Below, one piece after another: positions 24,701-36,700 of a DNA stretch of 64,000 bases; the first letter of the stretch is position 1, and the number at the start of each line of letters is the position of its first letter. The DNA comes from Ryuthela nishihirai (lineage: Eukaryota; Arthropoda; Arachnida; Araneae; Heptathelidae). The DNA lies in assembly GCA_038380435.1 (NCBI GenBank), contig JAWZYU010000013.1, positions 15,265,901 through 15,329,900 on the forward strand. The letters are read 5' to 3'. The position numbers and the translations under genes are program-made. The notes under the pieces are model-generated. The model saw nothing but the letters and a program-made list of their open reading frames with translations. It did no database searches and had not been told where the DNA came from.

Positions 24701-27700
24701 CGCTGTCATCAGTGCGCTAGAGGGGAAATTTTGGATTTCTTCATTTGAGTGGTAGTCGGCTGACAAAGAGCATGCAAAGGTATTCGAACAGGGAGCTGGC
24801 AGACATGCACTTAGTGTATGGAATAGCTGAGGGCAACGGACGAGCCGCTCAACGAATTTATCTAGAATGCTTCCCACACAGACATGTACCAGCCACCGTT
24901 TGTTAACGCGTGTGCATCAAAATTTGTGCGATTATGGGTCATTAAGAGGTAGCAGAAGTGAGGGCAGGCCATGATCGATGCGTACTCCTGCCATGGAAGA
25001 AAGTGTGTTGGATGCTGTAGAGATTAATCCTAGTACCAGCACACGTGCCGTTGCCTCTGCCTTAGGAGTGTCTCGTTGCAGTGTACAGTGTGTTTTGCAC
25101 GGCGAGTCTTTACAACCCTTTCATCTCCAAAGTATTCAGTTACTTCTCCCAGCAGATCATCCTGCACGTGTGCGTTTTGTGCAGTGGTATCTCCAAGAAG
25201 GTGCCCAAGTTGTGAATTTTCCAGCTTATGTTTTGTTTACTGATGAGGCCAGTTTCACTCGGGATGGCGTATTCAATCAGCACAATGCGCATTTGTGGGC
25301 TCACAAGAACCCCCATGGTGTGCACATCCATGCAGCACAACATCATTTTGTAGTAAATGTGTGGGCAGGTTTGGTCGGCGACTGCTTAGTCGGGCCATTC
25401 CTTTTACCATCCCGCATGACCTCCGCAAAGTATCTCATTTTTCTGGAACAGGTTCTACCAGGCTTACTTGCCCATGTTCCAGCAAATGTGAGATGCAACA
25501 TGTGGTTTCAACATGATGGGGTGCCTCCCCATTATGGAAGGTGTGTTCGTGCGCATTTGAACGTCTTTCGGGCAACGATGGATTGGGCGTGCTGGAGCAG
25601 TTACCTGGCCCCCACGCTCACCTGATTTAACGAGCATTGATTTCTTTCTGTGGGAGGTTCTCAAAGCTACCGTGTATGAATCGCCTGTGGAGTCTGACAT
25701 GGATCTCATGGCAAGGCTTGTCTATGCTGCTGCTACTATCAAAGAAACTCCAGGTGTGTTCTACCGTGTCCAGCAATCAATGCTCCGTCGGTGTCATGCA
25801 TGCATCGCGTCTGATGGGGGAAACTTCGAGCATCTGCTGTAACATTATGAAATGTATCATATAATGTAATAATTATGCCCAATAAATGTTTTTCCATTAA
25901 TCACTGTCTTGTGTCCTTTCAGATCTTGTACCTCTGCTACCACTTTCCCATGACGTTTCCGGTTATGGGTTCCTATGCAATTCTCATTCCTTTAGATGTT
26001 ATCTACCTCCCCTAAAAGTTTGTATCCATATTTTTGAGACACCCTGTATATACCTGAAAGATTAAATTATAGTTTTATTTTTTATTAACTGACTAGTGTT
26101 TATCTATTAGAATCACTAAAACTAACATTTTATCTTTCGTTAAACTATAATAATTTATTCAAACTATAACAACTGTTAACTACAACAATTTATCAAAACC
26201 ACATCTGTCATGAGGTAGGATATTACCAGTTATCAATAACCCTAATTCTTCTAGTATGTCAGATTCAATTAATTACTGTGAAAATTAGGGGCAGGGGTGG
26301 CTCAGTTGGTAGCACGCCAGGTTCAACTCTTCCCAAGTTTCAGTGCCAGCTGGGCAGTGTTAAGATTAATCTCCACAAAATTCTCCACCCACAGTCATTA
26401 GGGGACACATTCAGCTTTGTGAGTTAATTAGTCATATGTATTTTCTTATTATTTTTAATTATTCAGTTATTCATTTTTTTTTATTATTCAATCCATTATT
26501 CAGCTTTGTAAGTTTTATTAGTCATATGTATTTTCTTATTGTTTCTATGACTGACTATTAATGATGCAAAGAATTACAACTGACCTATGCCAGCTACACA
26601 TTATTTCAGTAGGTATGAAGGCTTGACAGTAATGGACTGCTTCTCTAAGAGTTAACTATAATATACAGACTGTGATTCAATTAATTTGAATGATTGCAGT
26701 CTTGAGAAGGTGTCACAGTTTAATTATCTTGGGAGCTATGTAACAGTTACTGGTGATGTGTGGCATGAGATTAACAGACTAATAGAGATTGCTGCTGGGA
26801 CCTTTAAAGAATCCATGGAGAGTGCAGAGAAATAGGCATATACACCTAAAGACTAAAATTAAATAGTATAATAGTTTGGTTCTTTCTAGGGTTAATTATG
26901 GTAGTGAAACTTGGATGCTTTGTAAATAAGGTAACAGGAAATCTGATGCTTTTGATTCTAGATGCTTACGCAGTATCTTGGGCATTAGGTGGTTCAACTT
27001 TGTAAGTAATGAAGAGGTTAGGCATTGGAATCAGCAACCTCCTTTAAGCAGCATATTGTGCATAGAGAGACTCTGTTGGCTCATATGGATAATTATAGAT
27101 TAGCAAATAGGGTTATGAACAGTGTGCCTAAAGGCCTCAGAAAGAGGGAGAGACCTAAGATGCGGTGAGCAGACGATGTCAAACAGGACGTTGTTAAAAT
27201 TGGTGTGCAGTGGCCAGATGCAGCAGATGTAGCTCAAGACAGATATGCTTGGAGTAAAAAATCTACAGTAAAAAATAAATTGCATGATCTGGTTGGACCT
27301 CCATCGCCCATGGCTGCTTGAGGATGATGATGAAAATCATCTTCTACAAAATTACATTTAATAACATTACTATTTCTTATAAAAGATAATTATTGATTAT
27401 AGCTGATTCTCAAAGACTCAAACATTTATTAAATAGCTTTCAAAGAGAATTAAATTGTAGTCACTTTGCATGAAATATATTTAATATTTATACAATTATG
27501 CTGTCTAGGCATTAAAATATTCTTGAGAAGGCCTTATACTCTATTTTTAGCTGATTAATGTAGAGTGCTTATGTTGCAATGTCACCAGCTGTATCTGCAT
27601 AGTTTGTACTTACCTTAAAGACTTTTTATCTTTTAAAAAGTTCCAAAGTAAGGAATGGATGTTAAACCAATATATTACCATTCTTGTGGATTCTTCTTCA

Positions 27701-30700
27701 TGCTGGCTCAGATGGTTTAATTGTTGCTGGGTTATGTCCTCTTTCTCCAGCACTTACTTGTTTGTTAGTAACTTGTTAGTCAGGATTGCTTCTTTCACTA
27801 TTAGTGTGAAACAATGTCCTTATTGTTTACTTCTATATATACCAGTCCTTCCTGTAAAGATTCATGTCAGGCTGATGTGAAGGCTGTTGTAGACACTGTT
27901 AACATTGTTGAATAATCTTTCACTATTTTGGTTGTAAAGTTTGGAAGATGATTGTTAAAATCCTTTACTTTGCCATGTTGTAATTAGGCTTTCTCTCAAG
28001 AAACTAACGTTTGACCAAACATTCTATTTAAACACATATTTAACAAACCAAAATTTTAAAAATGAATTTTATAACATTAAGTCTAAAAACGGCTAGCTCC
28101 AGCAACATGTTTTGCCCCTGACCATCTACAGTAAAAAATAAAAGGTAAAATTTAAACCATCACTCTATCCTCATTACATAGAAGTGCTAATTTTTTGGGA
28201 TCACCCTCAACACGAACTACAAAAACTAATAAAACTATTTAATAATATAAAGTCAACCACAAAATTTACATATGAATCAGAAATAAATAGAACTCCATTA
28301 TTTAGACATACCGATTGCCCTAAAACCAGAAAAATGAGCTATAGCATTATACTGGAAACCTACACACCCCTGATATTATTCATTACGCATCAACCCTTCT
28401 CATTGATTATAAAAAATTTGCACTAAATGCATACTTTACAAGAGCATACCAATATTCATCTAATATACTATATTGAAAAGAGGAACTACAACTTATACAC
28501 AGTTGTATCAGAATAATATGGCCACCTACCATACACATACTATGGTAGGTGGTCATATTATTGATACGACTGTGTATATGAAATAGAGAACACAGCTAGA
28601 TACCCCAATAATTTTGTAAAGTACAAAAATCAGCAAAGCATAAAGCACAACAGAATTTGCAAACAAATTCAACACAACAGAGAAAAAGCAATATGCTTAT
28701 AGCTTTCTATACATCCTGGCGTATCACAAAAACTGTAAAAACACACTAGCTAAATATGAAGTCAGAATATCCTATGCAATAACCATATAATAAGTAATAT
28801 ATAAATAACATAAAAAAAAACTTATTATAAATGACAGAGATAACTCCCCCCCACTTTACAGGAATTTATTATAAAGAATTTCTGATCCAGAAAACAAAAT
28901 GTAAGGGAAAAAATTAATGTTATAAATAAAATACATTTTAATAACTGCTGTGGTTTCAAATTTAATTTTGCACTTTGCATAAGCTAATATATTAAATATT
29001 TTCCTTAATATAATTTTTTTTTTACATTTTTTGCTGTTTCAGAGGCTTTTTTCAATTTAACAAAATTTGCTTTAGTACATTTTCTGTTACAGCATGTTAT
29101 TTCATAAAGTTTTGAAACATTGTATTCTTTCATTTTTACTATGCAAGATGTGATCTGCAGTATATCCAAACTGCCTAAATCTGCCAGTAAATAGCAATGA
29201 ATCACTCTCTTGTGGTAATATGTTTAAGTGAATTTTCAAATGACAAATTTACCTGGGTATTTTCATCATGAAAACCTTCAAGGAAATTTTCTAGAAGTTC
29301 ATCAGCATTATCTATCCTCTCAGCATATTCTCCAATTATCCAGATCATTGATGCTCTAAAATATATATATACATATAAGAAACCTAATTCCCCACATTTA
29401 TATAAACTATTCAACATATTGTGAATAGGATTTACTAAAACTGAACTAAATCTAAGTTATTGGGCTCAAAACACAAATTAAGCATATTGTTGCTAAAAAA
29501 GCTAGCTTATTTTACACTATATCAGGGTAAAGTAAAACATAAATTTTTTTTCAAAATTTTATATAAAATCTTTCACTGCAGGTCTTGTATTTAATCACCT
29601 AACAATGACTTTAAACTAAGTAACCCAAAAATTATGTAGTAAAAAAAAAACCCATAGGATATCCTGTACAAAAAATTTATTTTCATTAAAAAATTATATT
29701 CCATTCTCGTTTTGATAAACGAGGGTATTTAGAAGAATTGCATGCTCCAAGGCAGCATCAATATTAGTAATAAGATTTTGTCACTCCATAAAATAGAATG
29801 TAACTTGAGTACCATTGTATGTTTGCCATGAATTGCTAGCAAATAAAAACTGTGTTGTTTCTAATGATATGAGAAATCACTTTTTGATTTACTACTATGC
29901 AATGTGAAAACTAAGCTCTGTTGCATAAAAACTACCCTACCCTGAAGGAGTAGGATTGTCTGAAAAGTAGCACATATATCATAATATATGCAAATGATCA
30001 CTATGAATAAAACTGTAAACATAAGGTCACAATGGAGCATTAAGTGTGAATGGTGTAGGAAATATTGTTGCTGAATAATACATTGGGTAGCAAATATATG
30101 AAATGCTTGTGTGGAATGCCTTACACCATGTAAACATCATCAACAGATAAACTACTTTGCAAAAAGTCAGATAGCAATATAAGTATTGACCAAGATGTAA
30201 GGAGAGTTGCTCATGATAGGAGCAGTGGGTGCAAGAATTGAAGTTACAATGCTTTTGGATTGCTTATATTGTATTAAATGTAGAGTCTAATGTGTTGAAA
30301 ATAAAGTATTTTGATTGATTGACAACCTTAGGCCAAGCTCTGAACCTCGAAATTAGGAGTGAACAACCTTTTTCTGCAATGTGCCGCATATTTTGAAAAT
30401 ATATTGCATGCCACCCAGAGGTGAATCCAGAAACCACTCAAACTGAATTTGGAAGAGCAAAACAACTGAGAAGTGTGCCATGCTGCAGGTTAGCCAACCC
30501 TGCTCTACACACATATCAAAGTGTAAAGGATTGCAGATCTGGTGACAGGCAGTATATGCTCCTGCAACTTTAAACTTCCTATGCCATTAGCATTTAATGT
30601 TGTAAAAAAAAATTATATGCCATTCAACAGAGTTACAGATATCCTGTGGCTTTGTCCAAAGGAAGTTTACTCCTAAATGTTTAATGAAGTGAAATAAATT

Positions 30701-33700
30701 TTGAATACTGAGCATTTCTAGTACAATAAAACTTCATTTTTCTTTAGATTCCAGTTTTAATTATTATAAAAAATATGTTTTTAAGGTTAATATTTTCTTT
30801 TTTTAATTAATTATAAAATTTTATGGCATAAATAACCAATATCGTTGTTCTGGCCAGTAATATAAGAGTCCATAGTACAGTATCACATCTTTTTTAATTT
30901 TAAAAAGTTATCTCATGCAAGAAAGTGTTCTGAAGTTAAACTATTTAACTGATTGTACAGTAGGGGGGGAGGGGGATCAACATCCAATAACTTCTATAAA
31001 CTTACCTAGCTTCTGGTTCATCTAAAGTATCCAAATTTTCACAGAGTGTAGATATAATGCTTTCATATTTATTTGGATATTTTCTGAATATATCCTAAGA
31101 TATGAAATACAAAAATAACATGTAACAAATAAGTTAATATATATTTGTTTCAAAAGAAACACTAAATAAGTTGGCTATTCATTTTCAATTATAACAAAAA
31201 GCATGGCCCCCTTGCCCTCCCCTCCCCAGATCCAGCCCTACCTGATAATATATAAATTGTGTCTTGGTTTGGATCATCAGCTGTAACAACTAAAAATTTC
31301 TTTATATAGATATAAAGCAGGTTATAAGAATTTATGACTGTGACCAGATTTGTAGAACCCTGGTAACCTTCACATGTACACACATTAATTTATCGGTAGT
31401 TGTAACTTCTTCACATCAGACCTCTTAGCACAGTTCTATAGTTTTATGACAAACTTATAATGTGATACAATTCTGAATAATTAAGTTTCTACCTAATGGC
31501 TGTTCTTTAACTTTAATTTGTGCTAAATCAGAAAAAAAAAAACAATAAAAATCATTTATGCAAACAATGCATATTCTTGGATTTTTAGTAATCGTAACAC
31601 TCTAAGAACAGGGAAGCAGTGTCACAAAAAAAAAAAGTTATTTTGCCTTAAAAACAAATAATGGAAATAAAAGCTAAATAATATGTAACTAAAAGAATAT
31701 TATTGGCATGGTGAATATAGGATGCTCATTTTCAAAGAGAATGGAAATTTTCATTTTCCACATTTAGCACCTTCCAAAAGTGGAAATTTGAACTGAAGAA
31801 TTATTGTGAAAACGCTAATAACAATATTTTATTAGAACCTATAAACACAAAAAGAATTTTTCATTTAACTCATAAATAATAAAAAAGCTGTGTTACAACA
31901 CCTCCTCATGGTAAGAAGGGTGAACATTCCATGTGAAATCAATCCAAATTTTGGAAAAAGTTCACCACCCATCACAGATTCTGATATTTGGCATAAATAT
32001 TAGTACGTATAAGATTTGCTATTGCCCAAAATATCTTCAAAAAGATTTTTGTAAGGAGTTATAGTTGTGTAAGGGGAAAATATATAGATTGCAATTGTGA
32101 TCTACAGTTTTTTGCTTTTTTTGTACATAAGAACACTAAAAATGGTCTGTAGATTTTAATTATGAATTCAATAATAATAAAAAAAAAATCAAATTTGCAA
32201 AATGTATTATGAGTTTTAAAAAATTCAAAAAAACTGAAAATTTTAAATTGTGAAAAAAAGTGACGAGGCCCTATTTACAAAAAATTTAAATTTACATATT
32301 TGTACATCATGCTCCATCCTTTGTACCAAAAGTGGAGTATGGTGTTTTCATAATGACAAAAAAAATAATGAAGTTGTACCTTTGTTATCGTTAATGATGC
32401 ACTTCAGGGGACTGCATGCTGCATGCATTGACTCTTGTGCCTGCGCATTAGGCAGAGGCTATCAAGTGTTTTGCTGCTTGCATTCAAAGGTGACTTCTTA
32501 ACTTACCATTTGGTTGCTACTCACACCTATAATGCTGCTGTCAATGATATAATAGTTAATAAAAGTTCATATACTTTAGTATACCTTTTCTTTGAATTGC
32601 AGGAACAGAAAACAAAGATTACTATCTTCCTATTACAGAATGTTTTCTGGAGAAGTAGCATTGGGAACCAAATGATTACCATAGTAACTAGTGCAGTGAG
32701 ATTTCCCACTATGTGCATCAGTGACACCACTGAAGGAAATAACTATTCTTTCGTGTTAAACTAATGCAATAAATCAGCATGATTGAAGTCAGAAGCATGT
32801 AATACACAAGAAAGCAAAACAATAACATGCATGGAATGATCTCAATGGCAGAAAACTTATGTGGAAAAACAAACAGCTTTTACCTAACAAACATTTATCA
32901 GCTTTCTTATTGAACTTGGAAGTTTTCTTACAGCAAAAAAATACCTTAAATATTTATATTGAATTATAATCTTCTTCTAATAAACATTTTCTATGTGGCC
33001 AACTGAATAGAGTTAGATGTTCTGCGAAATGTGGTGAAAAACCTTGCAGGTAATATTTCCTTTTTTCCTAATAGCAAGGAAAAAAGTTACAAAACACTCA
33101 TCCTATCACTATTAAAATAACATCTTACAATAAATACTATTATACTTAAAACTCCATTTAGTATAACTTTACAATTTATTAATAAATGGCAGATAAAATT
33201 TCAGCACTCTGAAATGCTAAAAAAAAGGAGAACATCTGAACTATGCTAATGATAATAAAAAGGAGAGTTATTCTAAAAATGTTACCTTAATGACAACAAT
33301 GGCTTCTTGAACAACATAATTCACTTTAGTTTGTATCAGATCTAATAATGTGCTAACACATCTTTCTGCAGACTGCTCCACTTTAATTGCACAACGCCCA
33401 ATAGCACGAACAGCTTTTCTAACAAAATCAACATCTACTTCAGTGGCATACCTACAAAAAACGAGACACTTATATCTGACAAATAACAAGTGTGCATAAG
33501 TAGATTCAGAATTTGCATTTAAACTTTGTAGCTAGCTATGAAGTCCTATCCTACTCATTACTATGTACAAATATACACTGATGTGCAAGCACTTTGTTAC
33601 TGACAACTATATTTGTGAACCATTATGCAGAAGCAAGAAATTATCTAATATGACAATATGATCCCCAATACAAAGTCTTTGCTTCTCCATTTCCAAGTTT

Positions 33701-36700
33701 GACTGGGCTACTCATACTTATGAGCTTTATTACCTACCAACTACTCAACATGCATTTCAAAAATAAACTTGAGATGCAGTTTACATTGTGCAAACTTTAT
33801 CTTTCCCCAAGCTTTCGAAAGCTTTCCCCAAGCTTTCAAAAGTTAGGAGATTTATAATCATTGAATATAATATGTAGTTCACGAAAGTAAAAGGTTACCA
33901 AGATGTTAAACTTTTAATTATACGTATAGGTTTGCTATTTTTCTGAACATATCACATATACAGTAATTTTTTGGATTGTACTTCCTATAAGTAGGCAAAA
34001 TGAGCTCAAAATCATTACAGCCATTTTTATGAAAATAACTATTTTATAAAACCACTTTAGTAAGTACCCTTATTTACTGCATCACAAGGTTCATAAGTGC
34101 AGGGCCACTATTAGAGGTGAAACAATGCCTAATTATAAAATTTGAAATAATAGTTTGAAATGTTTAGGCATTAGAGGCCACATAGACAGTAGACAGAGTG
34201 TATTACAAATAACACTTTTTCAGAAATATATAAAAAGTATTCATAATAGAAAAATTTAAGTTTTTTGTCCCCCCCCCCCCCAAAAAAAAATTTATACAAT
34301 GAAAAAAGTAAAAGACAAAAATGGATTTCCAATTCCTATGAATTTAACAGCTTACAACACTTAAAGACATTTAAAAATAAGTAATCAAATGTATAACACT
34401 GTTTCAAGAATTTTCAGCACCATATTATTTTCTTTTTTTATGAAGAACTAGAAGATAGCATATCACCTCTGGTGAATATGGAGATCTTGTTTTCAAAAAG
34501 AATGAAACTTTCCATTTAGTTACTTTGGAACTATTTAAAAGTTTTAATTCACACTAATGGGTGATTAGGAAAATGCAAATACTAATATTTTAGTAGTACT
34601 TTTTACAATGTAAAAAAGTATTTATCTTTTATTCTTTGGAAGTAAAAAGATTCTATTCTCATATCTCTCTGAGAAAAAGGAGTCAATCATTTGTCAGTGG
34701 AATATCTCTTGACACCCTACCACCAAAATTTAAAATTTCTGTCATAAACAGATCACTTGTAATATTTGTTAAAAGTTTTGATTTTTTTCCATATTTAAGA
34801 ACCTCTAATGATATAAATTAAAACTACCTAAGGATTTGAAAAATTCAAAATATATTTCATTAGTACAAATAAAACTAAAAAAGAATTTTTTAATTATCTG
34901 TTAAAATAAAAAAAGTTGAATTTTCCCACCCATCCTGGGGATAAGGATCCAACTCATTGTTGCCAATGCAAACCACATAACTTTCATATTCTACCATCAA
35001 ATTTTAAAATTTCTAGCATAAATACATTGCTTGCAATATTACTAATTTTTTTTTTTTTTTTTTTTTAGAATATAATTTTTATTCATAAGAGTAAAGAATA
35101 CAAATACATTTACACTTTGACCCGCAAAGCTAAATAGCTTATCTGCAGGAAAATGAATAAATTATATTAACATAAGTCATTCAGCCACAAAAATGGTGTA
35201 CATCAAATAAATCCGCAAAACACAACACATAAAAATCAGCTAACTAGAAAGTACCAAATAATTTTTTAATTCCATTTTAAGTCTTCTAAAAGAATCTATA
35301 TTTAGTAATTCTTTTGGAATAGCATTAAATATAAGTGGTACTTGATATTCGGAGGTATGTTTCCCATAATTATTTCGAAAATTTGGCAATTTGTAATAAC
35401 CCTGGTTTTGAAGTCTTGTATTTTATTATGTTGAATTTTTAGTTTGTAAATTTCGTCAAAAAAATTTTTAATTATTACATTATATTTATATAAATTGCTG
35501 TAGGACAAAAGATTTAAAAATTTTAATCTATCGGTAGAAGTTTTATAAATTTTTTGCAAATGAAACGGAATAATATTTTTAGCTATTATAGACTGCAGTT
35601 TTCCTATTTTATTTATGTTAGTTAAGTTAGTTGTTCCATGCACAATTATTCCATAATTTAAAATAGATTCGCATATTGCTTTATAAAATAGGACACATGT
35701 TTCCATATTTAATACGTATTTCAATTTTTGAATTTTTATTGCCGATATTCTCAAGCTTTCACATATGTGGGATATATGGGCATTCCACCTAAAATATTCA
35801 TCAAAAATGATTCCTAAGTAATTTATTTTATTTACTTGCTCAACAAGTGGGCAGCTGCATAATGATTCACAATTCGAAGCATCCTTTTTTCTGCAATTTA
35901 TTTTATGAGTTTTGATAAAGAGGTTTTGATGAATATGAAATCCTGGTGAATGAATAATCATCAGTTTTGTTTTTTTCTCATTTAAATAGATTTTATTATA
36001 ATTTAACCATCTAATAATATTATTGTAATCTGTTTGAACCTCTGAAATGCTATCATTTAAATATTTCTGACTGTTTATTAAAACAATGTCGTCAGCATAT
36101 AGATAAATAGCACTATTTAATTTTGTATTGAACAAATCGTTTATGTACACTAGGAACAATAAAGGACCTAAAATTGAGCCTTGGGGAATTCCACATCGTG
36201 TAATTACTTTTCTGCTGTAGCAGTTTTTTATTTTAGTAATTGTGTATCTGTCTGATAAATAATTTCTAAACCAATCTAACAATATACCGCGAATACCGTA
36301 ATAATCCCAGTTCCCAATTCTAATTCTTACTATACTAATCATGTATTCTGAAGTTACAACTCACAAAAAAAGGAGAAATTACATGAATAATTACAGTATT
36401 TGGACACTGCCACTGAAAATCTATGTCTGAGCCCAAAGAACAATAGAGCACCATAAATCACTGGCAATTTTATTTTTAGCTTCATAGAACAAGCACATAT
36501 AACAAAATATAATTTTTTCAATATTAATTATTTCTATTGCTTTTTAGCAACAAGCATAGATACATTAAAGGGGAATTAGATAGTACATTGGTAACAGAAC
36601 CATGACCCCAGCCTACCCTGTTAGTGACTGCCATTTTGGTGGCAGAAACACTTATTCTCACAAGCAATTTCCATTTATTGAACTAGTTTAAATATTATTG

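Larger units (their letters stand above)
24346..29252 (-). other. intron with a complete mariner-type element, LINE end, SINE fragment and Penelope relic
   Basis: Holds elements at 24588-26046, 26286-26415, 26640-27330 and 28130-28790. 26420-26640 and 27340-28120 show nothing I can name. Confidence 0.7.

Noticed and set aside
25295..25516. Further open frames inside the mariner-type element
   Set aside because: They overlap the transposase frame in other frames and have no family resemblance.
30357..30512. Short hAT-type MITE
   Set aside because: The ends are only loosely inverted (gagtgaacaacc against gagcagggttggc) and no 8-bp duplication was found.
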